Positions 38,660 through 49,768 are shown, counted from the first letter of the stretch. The stretch: DNA of 64,000 bases from Chondrus crispus (GCF_000350225.1 NW_005178734.1:124001-188000); one strand, 5' to 3'. Numbers and translations: made by a program. The notes: generated by a model from the letters alone, not told the origin.

Positions 38660-41154
38660 ATGAGGTTTTCCATTGTTCAGAACGCCAGAGCCCTTCTCAC
38701 ACGCAGGTCGGCTTCCCAATGGCGCTCGACGGCCCATCGGAGTCTCTCCAACGCTGCAGCAGTCGCGAACGAACAGCCTTCCGCAGACCTCGATCGCTTA
38801 GAGCGACACAGAAACATCGGAATTAGCGCACATATAGATTCCGGGAAGACGACGTTGACAGAACGAATTTTGTTTTATACGGGGAGGATTGGAGCTATCC
38901 ACGAGGTCAAAGGGAAGGATGGCGTTGGAGCAAAGATGGATAGCATGGAACTAGAGCGCGAGAAAGGTACGATTGGGTTCATTTTGGAGTACTTTGCTAG
39001 GCACAATGCCACGTTTGAGCGGTAGTCTGACCACCGACTTTTTCACGTATCCACACTGAATATCTATCAACAGGGATTACAATTGCGTCTGCTGCGACTC
39101 ACACGACATGGGACGGAAATACGATCAATATCATCGACACACCCGGGTAGGTTTTCTCGTCCCAATTGATAATTTTTTTGTCACTGATTGGCGCTTTCTG
39201 CAACTAACTCGGGATCCATATGTTCGTCTGCGCATGCGCGATTGCGCCTGTTTGATGGCATCAATATGTATGTACATATGTTCACAGTCATGTCGACTTC
39301 ACTATTGAAGTAGAGCGAGCATTGAGGGTACTGGATGGTGCTATATTGGTTCTGTGCGGTGTGTCGGGTGTTCAAAGCCAAAGTTTGACTGTTGACCGTC
39401 AAATGAAGCGGTACGGAGTCCCGAGAGTCACATTCATTAACAAGCTAGACAGATCAGGTGCGAATCCGTGGAAAATAATAGACCAAGTCCAAGCAAAGCT
39501 TGGGTTGAGAGCAGCAGCAGTCCACATTCCCATTGGCCTAGAGGACGATCTCAGCGGAGTGATCGATATCATTCATGAGGAGGCACTTTACTATGACGGC
39601 CCAAACGGTGAATCTGTACGAAAGGAACCGGTACCGGCTGAGTACCAAGAACTGTTGGCAGAAAAGAGAAAACTCCTCATCGAGACCCTTGCGGATGTCG
39701 ATGAGATTATCGGTGATATGTTTCTCATGGAGTCGCCCATTTCGACGCAGGACATTCATGATGCTATTCGGAGAGCCACGCTAGAGAAGAGTTTCTCGCC
39801 AGTCTTGATGGGAAGCGCTCTAAAAAATACTGGTGTGCAGACCCTCCTTGATGGAATAGTCCAGTACCTTCCGAACCCTAGCGAGCGGAGGAATCTTGCG
39901 CTCGTGCAAGTAATGAAAGAAGGGTCTGAGGACGAAGTTGAGGAGAAGCAAGTAACGCTAGCGTCGGATTCTTCGGAGTCCCTGGTCTCACTGGCATTCA
40001 AACTCGAAGAAAGTCGCTACGGACAACTTACCTACGTTCGAATATATCAGGGAACGCTGAAGAAAGGCGATTATCTTATCAACACGCGAACCCGAAAAAA
40101 GGTTAAGGTACCACGCTTGGTGCGAATGCATTCAAATGACATGGAGGAGATATCCGAATCCCAAGCTGGTGATATTTGTGCAATGTTTGGTCTTGAGTGT
40201 GCGTCTGGAGACACTTTTGTCTCGGCAGAGAAGCCAGTATCCATGAGTATGGAATCGCTCTTCGTTCCTGATGCAGTAATGAGTCTCGCAGTTGAACCGA
40301 AGAAAAAAAGCACCTCGTCCGCCAACTTCACGAAAGCATTGAATAGATTTTGCCGTGAAGATCCGACTTTCCGAGTCCATATGGATCCCGAATCAAAGCA
40401 AACCATCATCTCTGGTATGGGAGAGCTTCATTTGCAAATTTACGTGGAGAGAATGCTTCGTGAGTACAAAGTGGATCTGGAGGTCGGGGCGCCCCGCGTC
40501 AACTATCGTGAGACCATCACAAACCGTTCGAACTTTAACTACACGCACAAGAAGCAGTCTGGCGGCGCAGGGCAGTTTGCTGCACTTCAGGGATATCTCG
40601 AAGCGACAAAGGACGGAGTTAGTGTGGAGTTCAAAAATGCACTCATTGGCAACAATGTCCCGCCTGGCTTTCTCCCCGCGATTGAGAAAGGTTTTCGGGA
40701 AGCACTGGCAGAAGGCGCCCTCACTGGGCATCCGGTGCAGGGTATACGCATGGTAATTGAAGATGGAAAGACCCACCCCGTAGACTCTAATGAGCTTGCC
40801 TTTCGGATGGCATCTATTCAGGGATTTAGACAAGCTTTCAACAATGCACGACCCATAGTTTTAGAACCTGTCATGCGCGTTGACGTTGAGGCTCCGACTG
40901 AGTATCAAGGAACATTGATTGGAGGCCTCTCCAGACGCAAAGGGGTCATCGTGAACTCAACTAGCACTGGCGAGTACGGTGCAATTGAGTCAGAAGTGCC
41001 CCTGGGACAAATGTTTGGGTACTCAACAGAACTGCGGAGCATGACACAGGGCAAGGGTGAGTACACGATGGAATATTTACAACACCGGAAGCTTTCGGAC
41101 CCATCAGAATTGATAGAGGTGTATAGAGAGAAGAAGGCAGCTGGGCGAAAATGA
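38660..41154 (+). CDS. GFM1: Mitochondrial elongation factor G (three exons)
   Basis: Join 38660-38966, 39074-39146, 39288-41154, giving 748 residues, the family's usual length. The introns (107 and 141 bp) are GT-AG. Splicing places the start of [12 protein letters not shown] after EREKG and completes DTPGHVDFT across the second junction. The Arg/Ser-rich N-terminus (about 40 residues, [20 protein letters not shown]) is a mitochondrial targeting peptide. GTPase motifs: G1 AHIDSGKTT (the Ser is typical of EF-G1 rather than EF-G2), G3 DTPGH, G4 NKLDR. Domains II-V follow, including [28 protein letters not shown] and [20 protein letters not shown] near the end. It drives ribosome translocation in mitochondria. 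It looks intact and is the clearest host gene here. Confidence 0.97.
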
Positions 41155-41542
41155 ATAAACGAATGATATGGCTCGCTTGAGAGGTGCTTGTGCAGAATCC
41201 CAGTGATAACTTTTTAGGTTGGTTGCGAATCTACTTCGAAACTTCAGACGAATATCCTGTTACAGTATCGCCATTTTACGGATACATACAAACCGCTGCC
41301 CCTGCCTGTCCCTCGTTCCGAAAGTTTGCGTGTTATGAGCTGCATGGATACGTGATCTTCGGACTTGAGATTATGAACAACAGGAAGAAATCGTTCGCAA
41401 TAGAGGTTTCAGCTGTGGTAGTGATGTCCTGTCTTATAGACTGGGACACTGCGAGTGTGTCTCTCACGTTTTTCGTGAAAGCTGCCCTAACGATTGAGCA
41501 GATACATTTTGATGGCGATACCCTAGCGAAAAACTGTCCTCA
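41155..41542. other. Intergenic region after EF-G
   Basis: No supported feature. A 120-codon frame on the plus strand has no recognisable content. It may be the unrecognisable remainder of the duplication seen just downstream. Confidence 0.5.
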
Positions 41543-41641
41543 CTGACAAAGGGTGAATGCAGGATGGAATATTTGCCACATCGCAATTATTCCGAGGGGA
41601 TCGATTTGATCGAGATGCACATAGAGACGAAGGCAATTTGA
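41543..41641 (+). pseudogene. Duplicated fragment of the EF-G 3' end
   Basis: About 100 bp align with the last coding bases of EF-G (41051-41145): the DNA shares AGGGTGA, GATGGAATATTT and AGAGACGAAGGCA-like blocks, and the translation MEYLPHRN...DLIEMHIETKA parallels MEYLQHRK...[15 protein letters not shown] closes it, followed by a run of A. A relic of a tandem duplication or a retrocopied 3' end. Confidence 0.7.
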
Positions 41642-41842
41642 AAAAAAAAATACTTCGAACGTCGCTTACGCCTTCGTCTGTGCCTCTGTAAAGACAGATG
41701 GTTGGTTTAGTGGCCTCTCAAGTTGTTCGAAGATACTGTGTCGCGATGTGTCCATCCAAAATGACTATTTTACAAATGCTGAAGAGCAACTGCAGTTGCC
41801 GTTCTCTCATTGTGGAACACAATCGGGTCAAATGCTGTCGAG
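41642..41842. other. Intergenic, A-run and short spacer
   Basis: Starts with a run of ten A (41641-41650) directly after the EF-G-like fragment, then ordinary sequence with no supported gene. Confidence 0.4.
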
Positions 41843-43084
41843 TTACAAAACGTTTCCGTTGGAGAAGACGAACAATGTGGAAGAATCGTCGAGGGTTTCG
41901 AAATAGGGCAAGGCCGGTAATGGGACACTCTTGTTTTCAGACTTCCAACAACGTAGAAGACTGGATATGCTTGACACAGGTATTCTCTGATGTCCAACGA
42001 CAACATTGGGAAGATGCTGCGGGTCCTTTCTTTCTTCGAGTTCGTCTTCTCCGAAATGGTAGATAGCCCTTTCGCCATTTGAATCTTGAATAATGGCAAT
42101 TCTGATATCTTTCAAAACAACTTCAACCACAGCTTCGATATTGACGCGAATTGCATGCGGTGAGACCCCCGAAAAACATTGCGTGGGTTGCACTCTGTTC
42201 GCAACTGTAGAGCGGCATGAAGTGTCTTCCTCAGCATCCTGGGTGTCCGGCACTTCGAACACAGAATCGCCAGCGTGTCTAAGCGAGTGCCACGAGAGCA
42301 TCTCAGAGTTGATGGCGCAATTTTGCAATGCGACAGAAATTGTTTCAATTCGCATGAAGCCGACGCTATGTGCAATGATGACAATTCCCGAACTCGAAGG
42401 CGACCAAGGACTTGTCGTGGTCAGGTCCCATGGCTCCGGCACGTACAACACGACACCCTGATACTCGACCTCTACCGCCCCCTCATCAAGTACGCTACGG
42501 GGCAAGACGAGGGACAGTTCCTCCGCATCGCTCTGCGTTTTGCTGTTGTTTCCCCATGGCTGGACAATGAGCACCTGACCCTCCCACCGCACGACGTTGA
42601 GGAAGAGGCTTTTCTCGACGAGCTTCGCGACTTCCCTGACGTCGACGCGCGGCGCGAGTACGGCGGTCCGCAGCAGGCCCTGATTAAGCTTTGCGACTTT
42701 CTGGTACGCGTAGAGCTTGGCCGTGAGGGGGCCCGTAGGATGCCTGGGGCGCTTCTTCGCGGAGAAGAGGTCGACCGGCTGCGTGCGCTCCTTTCCACTC
42801 GCGACGCGGAAGTGGGCCGGCTGCGGGGTGCGGGGCGAGCTGCGGTGGCGGGGGGTAGACTTGGAGGACCTGTTCTTCCGCGGGGGGACAGGGATGGGGT
42901 AGAAGAGCTTGCGCTTGACGGAATGCAGGTTAAGGGAGATGGGAGCGAGGGGGGTGCGGGTGCGCAAGGAGACGGGGGTCGAAGGGAGGATGGTGAGGCG
43001 CACTGGGTTCCATGGCTTCCGGTGGGAAGAGGGGGAGGGGCGGTGGCTGGTGGAGGAAGGGGTCACCGGCTCGGAGATCGGCAT
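41843..43084 (-). CDS. Hypothetical protein, minus strand
   Basis: A 414-codon frame from ATG 43084 to the stop at 41843-41845. The first 90 residues are Pro/Ser/Arg-rich (RKNRSSKSTPRHRSSPR), compatible with an organelle-targeting or disordered segment. The rest is well-mixed globular sequence (LVEKSLFLNVVRWEGQVLIV; GVVLYVPEPWDL; IRVNIEAVVEVVLKDIRIAI; LFVFSNGNVL). No known family is recognised. It is convergent with EF-G, about 690 bp away. The long intact frame and composition suggest a real host gene, possibly with further 5' coding sequence up to 43170 in another frame. Confidence 0.6.
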   Translation of the reverse strand: MPISEPVTPSSTSHRPSPSSHRKPWNPVRLTILPSTPVSLRTRTPLAPISLNLHSVKRKLFYPIPVPPRKNRSSKSTPRHRSSPRTPQPAHFRVASGKERTQPVDLFSAKKRPRHPTGPLTAKLYAYQKVAKLNQGLLRTAVLAPRVDVREVAKLVEKSLFLNVVRWEGQVLIVQPWGNNSKTQSDAEELSLVLPRSVLDEGAVEVEYQGVVLYVPEPWDLTTTSPWSPSSSGIVIIAHSVGFMRIETISVALQNCAINSEMLSWHSLRHAGDSVFEVPDTQDAEEDTSCRSTVANRVQPTQCFSGVSPHAIRVNIEAVVEVVLKDIRIAIIQDSNGERAIYHFGEDELEERKDPQHLPNVVVGHQRIPVSSISSLLRCWKSENKSVPLPALPYFETLDDSSTLFVFSNGNVL

Positions 43085-43629
43085 GGCGCGCGGGAGCACC
43101 GGGAGGGGGGAGGCGGGAGGTGGGGGGGGGAGGGGAGGTAGGGCGTTTGGTCATGGGTGTTTTCGGAAGCATGGGTGTTTCGGTTGGCGCGAGTTTTGCA
43201 CTCGGGCGGAACGCGGGCGAATAAATTGAGGACGCTTGGTGCGCATTTATTGGCAGATGGTGTGATGATTGGGGGTTTCAAAAATCAACGACAACTGCAT
43301 TACCCTTCCCCAAAAGGGTAATTTGGAGAGCGTTGATTCTTTCCCCTTCCAAGATCAAATCTTCCTTATTATGCTCTAAGAGCATCACCACCGGTAGAAT
43401 CAAACAACCAAATAACCAAAATTTGATGATGTGATGTGGATTGACATCCCCACCGGTCCGACCAAATCAGCAAATTTTTGGTTCCGAGCCAAACATCGGA
43501 ACCAAATATCAAGAATTAGGTTCCGTTTCTTCGTAATTTGATACCCTGGACAATCCAGTTGTTCAAGGCTCATTGGTCACACGAAAGGGCTTCTCCCCAA
43601 ACCCCCAGGACGAAGCGTACTATACAGTA

Positions 43630-45929
43630 AAGGGGGGTTGTGCAACTGTTGAACAGTTGCATCAAATCTTGAACAAGCAAACTTTCTGCAAAAACAACAT
43701 TATTTTAACTAAATAGCTCATTCTCTTGCTATATGACATCACATTCGAGGTAATGACGTCACTATCTCTCCAAAACCGGTGGATAACTTCAAAAACAAAA
43801 CTGACCATCGGTCTTTTGGCGTTTTTTTACTTCGAGGGCGCGCATTTCACAAGTATCACTTCACACAGTTCATGGATATAGGCCCAATACAGAGTAAAGT
43901 GCTGATAACGACACATTTTGACTTCCCTTCCCTGCTCCTGTTTCATTTTACCTGCTTGTCTCGATTTTTGATCGACCCACACCGTTTGAGACACCACACA
44001 ATGGGCACCGCTAGTGCGAAGCAACTGCGTGAACGGAAGATCAATAGCGCGATGCAAGCCATCAAACATAGCATGCCTTATCGCGAGGCATCGAAACAGT
44101 TCCATGTGCCAGTCGGGACCCTTCATTATCGTATGACTACCCCTCCGCAAAAGCCGGGCGGAAAACGGCACTGTCTAGGCCGCAAAAGAATGAAATTGTT
44201 GAGATGCTGCTTCGTTTTGCTCGCAGAGGATTGCCGCTGACGCAACACCATTTAAGAGAGGCCTCCTTGTTCGTGGTTTCCCGGCTTTCACCGGCTGAGA
44301 GAGTAACATTGCCTTTCAAACATGGTTCCCCTAGCGACTTCTATCTGAGGGCTTTTCGAAGACGTCATGCTGCGCGGATCAAATTTGGAAGGCCGCTTTC
44401 CCAAGAGAGCAAACGGTTCGCTGCCGTCAACATGGAGTCTCTCACCACGCATTTTGCAATGAAAATGATATCGACGCAAGTCGAATTTTTAATTTGGACG
44501 AGGTTGGCATCTCTCCTAACAAGGATGCCAGCGGCCGCCTAGGTTGTAAAAGGATTTTGCCCAGGCGCAGGAATCAAGACTTTGTCGGCCATTCATTCAG
44601 ATATGAAGACAGAGTAACGATGATGCCCGTTATAAGCGCAGCCGGTGAAGCGGGGCCCCCATTGTTTGTCATAAAAGGAAAGCGCATTGCGAACAACATG
44701 CGCTTCGCAATGGGAGGGTGTACGTCGATAGCCCTTCAATCCGTCTGCCTCGACGGTCAGTGCTTGCAACACGCATGGAGGGAGGCGGGGTGGACACAAA
44801 AAACTTTCTGTCATGGGCATATAGCTTTATCGAATTCACAAAGGACTTGCGAGGTGAAGGGCAGACGGTTATGCTAGTACACGACGGCTACCGCTCTCCT
44901 TTATCGTTGCAGGTACTGGAAGCGTTCCACAAAAATCGCGTGATTGTCTACGCGCTCCCTTCTCACACTTCAGGAAAAACTCAGCCCCTCGACACAGTGC
45001 TGTTTGCGGCGTTCAAAGCAGCTCTGAACAAGACCGCTCATGACTGTACAGGGTTTGGCAGAGACGGCAGTATAGACATATTTGGTTTATGCAGTATCAT
45101 ACGTGAGAGTTACGACACCGCATTCACTAGGGAGAACATTAAGGCCTCGTTTCGTCGTTCTGGCCTTTGGCCTGTCGATGCCAGACGTTTGCTTGGGGAA
45201 CCGAGACTGGAGAGTGGTAAAAGAGATGCAGCTATTGTGGGAGTCGATGAGTTCACCGAAAATTTTGAACACAAGACAAACTCTATTCAAGCCAAAATTA
45301 TAGGCTCCGATGCCGTCGTTTTAGATTGTGGATATGTTGACACGACCAACGGGTGTGTAATGACGTCAGCCAGGGTTTTGGAACTCGTGAGGAAAAAGAA
45401 AGAACAGGATAGAAAGAAGAGAGAAACGGAAGAACGAGTACGTTTAGGACGTGAGCTTCGAGCTGCTAAACGCCACACTAAGCTACGGAACGAAAGCACG
45501 AAATTGCGCGGGGCGCCAATGTTTGCGAAGAGCGCACATGGCAGGCTTGACAGTGTAGGACTTTGCAAAGAGCGTCCGCTCCATGAAGGAACGTCGTGCG
45601 ATTGCGAAAATGAGAGCTCTTTCTAAGAGGAGAGCTCACCGCTAATGACGTGGCATCCGGATAATTCTCAAAGAAGTAAAATTCAGACGGGCCTTTTCTG
45701 ATTTCTGTTCTATCATTAGGTTCGTTTCTACGGCAAATGAGGGGCTCAGACGATGCCAAAGATGTTGGTGTGGAATTTGTTTGGCTGATGGGTTTCGGTT
45801 GAGAGTTGGAATGGTTTACAGGCGCTTGACGCGCTATTAAACCATTTAGCTTTATTTTAAAATTGAGGGACTTGCAGCGCTTAGACACGCTTCAAAGCGC
45901 CACCGTTCAATAATTAGCTTCCCCTCCTT
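43630..45929 (+). mobile_element. Pogo-type transposon, copy 2 (layer 3, 2300 bp, degraded)
   Basis: Left end AAGGGGGGTTGTGCAACTGTT, right end the complement of AATTAGCTTCCCCTCCTT, flanked by TA (43628-43629, 45930-45931). Related to copy 1 at 33229-35575 in both termini and transposase but diverged. Confidence 0.8.
44001..45626 (+). pseudogene. Pogo transposase, copy 2 (several frameshifts)
   Basis: ATG 44001 starts a helix-turn-helix segment (INSAMQAIKHSMPYREASKQ). The reading then changes frame near 44205, again near 44490 and near 44790. The catalytic residues can still be followed: LDEVG (44496 region), MLVHDGYRSP (44871-44900), QPLDTVLF (44984-45007), and FRRSGLWPVDA near 45149 marks the C-terminus, followed by a basic coiled segment rich in RKKKEQDRKKRE. 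At least three indels make it inactive. Confidence 0.85.
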
Positions 45930-46512
45930 TATTTGGTTCTCCCCGGTGGCACTGTTCTTTTTGAGATATCAAATTACCAAATAACCAAACCACCAAATTC
46001 CCACCAGCCAATTGAGTTCCAGAAAAAACGTGCCAAGTGTTGTTGTTTGGTCATTTGATCACCTACCGGTGGTGATGCTCTTATTGCCTCAACCTCATCG
46101 CCCTAACAACCTATTAATGTTATCCCTTTTGATGCGCAGGTACCGGGCCCTGTCTAGCCCAATTCGAAAAAAGGCGTGCATTTTTGGCACACAATGCCCT
46201 TCAGTTTAGAAAAGGAAAACGTGCCCCACCATGGCTGCAACACATTCCGTCCGATTGACATTTAAAACCACAATACCCTCTCCTTCCTGAAAAGGAGGCC
46301 ACTTGTGATGAATAGACAAATGTGAAAATCTCAAAAAATCCTTTTTCTGACCAATCTGGAGCTACTAACGAACTTTTGACCCAGTTTTGTATGTCACGGG
46401 GCCGAGTTTTTTTATATTCTACTAATAAATCTGTTTGTTTTTGCCATATTTCAAAGTTTACTCCAAATTGCCCTTTTGGGGAAGCGTACAAAATGCTGCC
46501 CTTCGAAAGGTA

Positions 46513-48186
46513 CCTTCCCGAAAAGGGAAATTTCGGACAAAAGGTTAATTATGGACAAATATGGTACCCATCTCTGTCAGTCCATTGAAAGGTAAACTAG
46601 GTCCCTGCTAGAGTTCTGATACACTTTTAAGGCACCTCCGCCCCAATTTATATCCTTCTACCAGTCCACCAATCATTCGTTGACAAAACCCAAGTCAAGT
46701 CCCCGCCAAAACATAAACCAAAACCACTTGCGATCCCTACAAGACAATGACCATTTCCGTCCCTCATTCCCTCGGCAAGTCTTCATCGGCTACAATGCTC
46801 TCAACGCACCCTTGCTGTTACACACAGTCATGGCTCCATCCACGCGGCCGCAAACAAGGCAACGCAAGCGCAGTGAGTCGATTCTAGAGCGGCGCCGTCA
46901 AGGTCGTCAAGACGTCGTTAGGCTCCTGCAAGTCCCATCTTCGGCACTTCGAAAAATATCGGCGGCCACAGGCATTTCAAAATCCGTGTTGGAGAGCTCA
47001 AGGAGCTCAGTACTGTACCAAAAAATTGTGAGGAATCTTTTGGGGCGGCTAACACGTCCCATTTTCTACAGCCCTGCGATCTAAATGTAAACAAGCAATT
47101 TAAATTGTCTATCCGACATTTGCGAGATGCGCTTTGGAAGGCGTCTTTAATAGGCACGAGACAAGTTGTTGTCAACTTGACCTGCCGAGTTCACGGTTTT
47201 GAAAGCAGTGCCTTAGAAGAAACCAGGCTGTTGTTCAAAAATACCGGAATATATCCCTTTGATCCATTAATCCCTTTGCGGTTTGCTACAACAGATTTTT
47301 TGACTGTAGGAGAGGCAGAAAAGGACAAACCTCGTCTCGGAAATGCGGAAGTGGCATCGAGACTTCCGGATGTACGTCAAAGACAAAACGACACTGCAAC
47401 ACTTTCCAAAGTGAGGTCAATTTTAGAGGGCACAGAAGGACCTTTGCACATATTACAAATACTGACTTTACGACTCCGAGACGCGAACACGGTCAACAAT
47501 ATTCTTGTCGACAGTACTGTGCCCCGAAGTAGGAATGCTGTTATCCAGTCAGCTAACTTGGGAAGGTCGAGCGTTACTCTTGATTGCGGAGCTCCGGCCG
47601 AATGCGTGAGAAGGGCACAGAGCATAGAGACGCGGCGCCAAAAAGAGACCAGTGAGCTGAGGAGCAAGTTCGAGAAGGAGCATCACTAGCAGCGTAAGCG
47701 CTTTGAGGCCGCTGAGCTAGCCACAGCCAAAGCGCGAGAAATGCTAGCGAAAAAATAATGCGCGAGAGAAAGAGCCTGGTTCAAGACGCTTGCTCGACAA
47801 ACGGCGAATCTTTATTCCTTTGGAAGGTGGAGGGGTAGGCAAGGCGTGCACAAGCGTGATCGGAGCAGTGCTCGAAAGCTTCGTCCTGCTCTTACCGCCT
47901 TTGAGGTCGCGGTTTCAGTTGTTTTGCGTTCGATGAGAACTGCCTCTTCCGCTTCAGATTCTGTCCGAAATTAGCCCCTTTTGCCAATCCACCGACACCC
48001 AATCATCTGAGGCGAAATATAGATCCGTTGGCGTACAGTTGTCAATGCCCCATTTGTTTGAGACTTTCTGAGAGCGAATTCTACGCTCAAGCTCATGGCA
48101 GTGTTTTATAAGACACGAAAGACAGTTCTTCTTTATATATATGTTAATTCTATGTTATCTGTCCGAAATTTCCCTTTTGGGGAAGG
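46513..48186 (+). mobile_element. Core-deleted pogo-like element, copy 3 (1674 bp)
   Basis: Termini CCTTCCCGAAAAGGGAAATT and the complement of AATTTCCCTTTTGGGGAAGG, continuing TTCGGACA inside, flanked by TA (46511-46512, 48187-48188). It encodes only the two ends of a pogo-type transposase. It sits 26 bp right of the outer MITE and shares its terminal sequence. Confidence 0.8.
46830..47689 (+). pseudogene. Pogo-like transposase lacking the catalytic core
   Basis: ATG 46830 opens a basic, helix-turn-helix-like N-terminus (GRQDVVRLLQVPSSALRKIS, then ATGISKSVL) that ends at 47084. From 47105 a different frame carries LLFKNTGIYPFDP, the equivalent of FRRSGIFPLDP in copy 1, and a basic coiled C-terminus. 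The D,D,D region expected between them is missing, so an internal deletion has removed about 200 codons. It could still bind its own ends but not cut. Confidence 0.7.
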
Positions 48187-48343
48187 TATAAGATGCGCTG
48201 GTGGCCTGTGATGTGCTTCGTAGTGGCAGTACCATACATGCACGTGCTATACATGTACTGCACGTACCGCACAACGTGAGAGCAAAAGTTGGTTTTGAGA
48301 GTGAAACCGCTCTCTACCCTTCGAAGATTCTTCGAAGGGCAAC
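47690..48343. other. End of copy 3 and upstream region of the next gene
   Basis: To 48186 this is the non-coding right part of the pogo derivative. 48189-48343 holds CATGCACGTGCTATACATG-type palindromic sequence and a perfect hairpin at 48317-48339 (CCCTTCGAAG, loop ATT, CTTCGAAGGG) four bases before the next ATG. Confidence 0.6.
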
Positions 48344-49768
48344 ATGTTGAAGAAGAAGAAGACAACGTCGTCACTCCGGTCCCCGTTGTCGCCGCATGCA
48401 CTCCACGCGACAACAATCGCGCCAGTGTTCGGCGCAAGTTTCTCGAGCGCGAATAGCCTCGAAAATTTGCGTTCGACCCCGCCCGCGCCTTCGCGCACGA
48501 CCCCACCCGTGCCTTCGCGCGCGACCCCGCCGTCGCCTCCTCGCCCAGCTCCCTCCGCCTCGGCCTCCATCGACCCGGCCCCCCCGCTCACGCAACCATG
48601 GGTAACTGTCGCCACCGCCCAACCCCGTCGTACCTCTCGCCCTTTCCCCCGTGCTCTCCTGCCTTCCACTCCACCTTCCACTCCTGTGTTTGTCGGGCCG
48701 TGTCTCCTCAACCTGCCACGTGTCCCGTCCCGCGCCGGATCTGCCGTACTCACACTCGCCGCTGCCCGGGCGGCAATGGCTGCCCCTGCCACAGTCTCAC
48801 GTGCCACACTCGCTGAGGCGCACTCACTTGTCCGCACCGTGGGCAATCCGATCCGTCTCGACCCCCGCACCGGCGAGCCCGTCGCTCCGCCCCCTGCCAT
48901 CACCGCGTACGGTCTCGCCCCGGACGCCAATCTAGCTGCCTTCCCTTCCTTCGCTGCTGCCCAGTCCGCCTTGCTCCGCAGCGCCCACACCGCTGACGCC
49001 GTTCTTCCTCCCCACGTCATCGTCCCTCGAGTTGGTCGTTGGACCTACATCTACTTGCTTGCCTCTCACACTCCCCTCTTCCTACGCATCCTTTCCCACC
49101 TCTGCCTTGTCAATGAGGACCTCGCCGTTCACACTGCGAACCTCCCTCCTACCGCTTCCGCCCTTGATTCTTACGCCGCCGCAGGCGTTGCCTGCCGCTT
49201 ACGCCGTGAGGCCCATCGACTCCTCAATCGCCGCACTCCCACCTCTGTCCCCCTCTCCGTCCACAAAGCTCTGGCCGTCACGCTCCAGGCTCAAGCGCGC
49301 GCGATCGCCTCTCGCCAGGCGTCCCGCGTTACTCCACCAGGTCCCCCTGCTAATGCATCTCGCGGCGCTCCTTCCCGCCCCCCAGCTGCTTTGTCTCCTC
49401 CGCCGTCCGCCGCTGTCCCTGCCGCCGCTCCTGCCGCCTCCCAAGTCCTCGCCGTGGCGCCTCCCAGGACCACCGCCCCCACGCCGCCTACTTCTCCACA
49501 CCTTGCGACCTCCCGTCCTCCTTCCGCTCGGCCTATTGCGCCGCACATTGCGGTCTCTGCTCATGACAACTACACTCTAGCTGCCGCTATCCCTTCCGCC
49601 GCCCTCTCCTCTCCGCTCCCGCCTCCCCCTCCGTCCCCTCCGGCCTCGTCTGACCGTCCTACGCTCCCCCCATCCCCTTATGAGGCCTTTCCCCCCTTGC
49701 CAGCCCGCATGCCACTTCAGGACCAACCCCCCCTCGGTTCTTGCAGCAGAGATGGGGGATGCCGATGA
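48344..49768 (+). CDS. Pro/Ala/Ser-rich protein, function unknown
   Basis: A 474-codon frame from ATG 48344. The N-terminus is basic (MLKKKKTTSS), followed by Pro-rich repeats. A short ordered-looking middle (WTYIYLLASHTPLFLRILSH, then LCLVNEDLAVH, residues about 230-270, and a helix rich in Arg/Ala) is followed by long Pro/Ala/Ser-rich stretches. From 49680 a second frame with the same style (MGDADEAPPSPITTAD) stays open up to element C at 49997, so the gene may continue by frameshift or splicing (a TTCTTGCAG acceptor-like site at 49739-49747) and be cut off by C. Very GC-rich; long frames on the other strand are shadows. No family recognised. Confidence 0.45.
   Translation: MLKKKKTTSSLRSPLSPHALHATTIAPVFGASFSSANSLENLRSTPPAPSRTTPPVPSRATPPSPPRPAPSASASIDPAPPLTQPWVTVATAQPRRTSRPFPRALLPSTPPSTPVFVGPCLLNLPRVPSRAGSAVLTLAAARAAMAAPATVSRATLAEAHSLVRTVGNPIRLDPRTGEPVAPPPAITAYGLAPDANLAAFPSFAAAQSALLRSAHTADAVLPPHVIVPRVGRWTYIYLLASHTPLFLRILSHLCLVNEDLAVHTANLPPTASALDSYAAAGVACRLRREAHRLLNRRTPTSVPLSVHKALAVTLQAQARAIASRQASRVTPPGPPANASRGAPSRPPAALSPPPSAAVPAAAPAASQVLAVAPPRTTAPTPPTSPHLATSRPPSARPIAPHIAVSAHDNYTLAAAIPSAALSSPLPPPPPSPPASSDRPTLPPSPYEAFPPLPARMPLQDQPPLGSCSRDGGCR

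Larger units (their letters stand above)
43379..46081 (+). mobile_element. Second MITE (layer 2) with TA target, interrupted
   Basis: Inverted termini AGAGCATCACCACCGGTAG at 43379-43397 and the exact complement at 46063-46081, flanked by TA (43377-43378, 46082-46083). The interior is rich in AACCAAAT-type motifs. Without the pogo copy it is about 400 bp. The left flank ATGCTCTA mirrors the terminus, so the element may have gone into a palindromic site or next to an older copy. Confidence 0.8.
43303..46486 (+). mobile_element. Outer MITE (layer 1) with TA target, interrupted
   Basis: Left end CCCTTCCCCAAAAGGGTAAT and right end complementary (ATTGCCCTTTTGGGGAAG), continuing as TTTGGAG inside, flanked by TA (43301-43302, 46487-46488). 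Without the inserted layers it is about 480 bp and non-coding. Its termini match those of the pogo derivative at 46513-48186, which suggests the same transposase family moved it. Confidence 0.75.

Noticed and set aside
41184-41546. 120-codon ORF downstream of EF-G
   Set aside because: No motif, no start context, and it runs into the EF-G fragment in another context; probably chance.
48371-49580. Several long frames overlapping the Pro/Ala-rich ORF on both strands
   Set aside because: They are shadows of a GC-rich, C-biased sequence.
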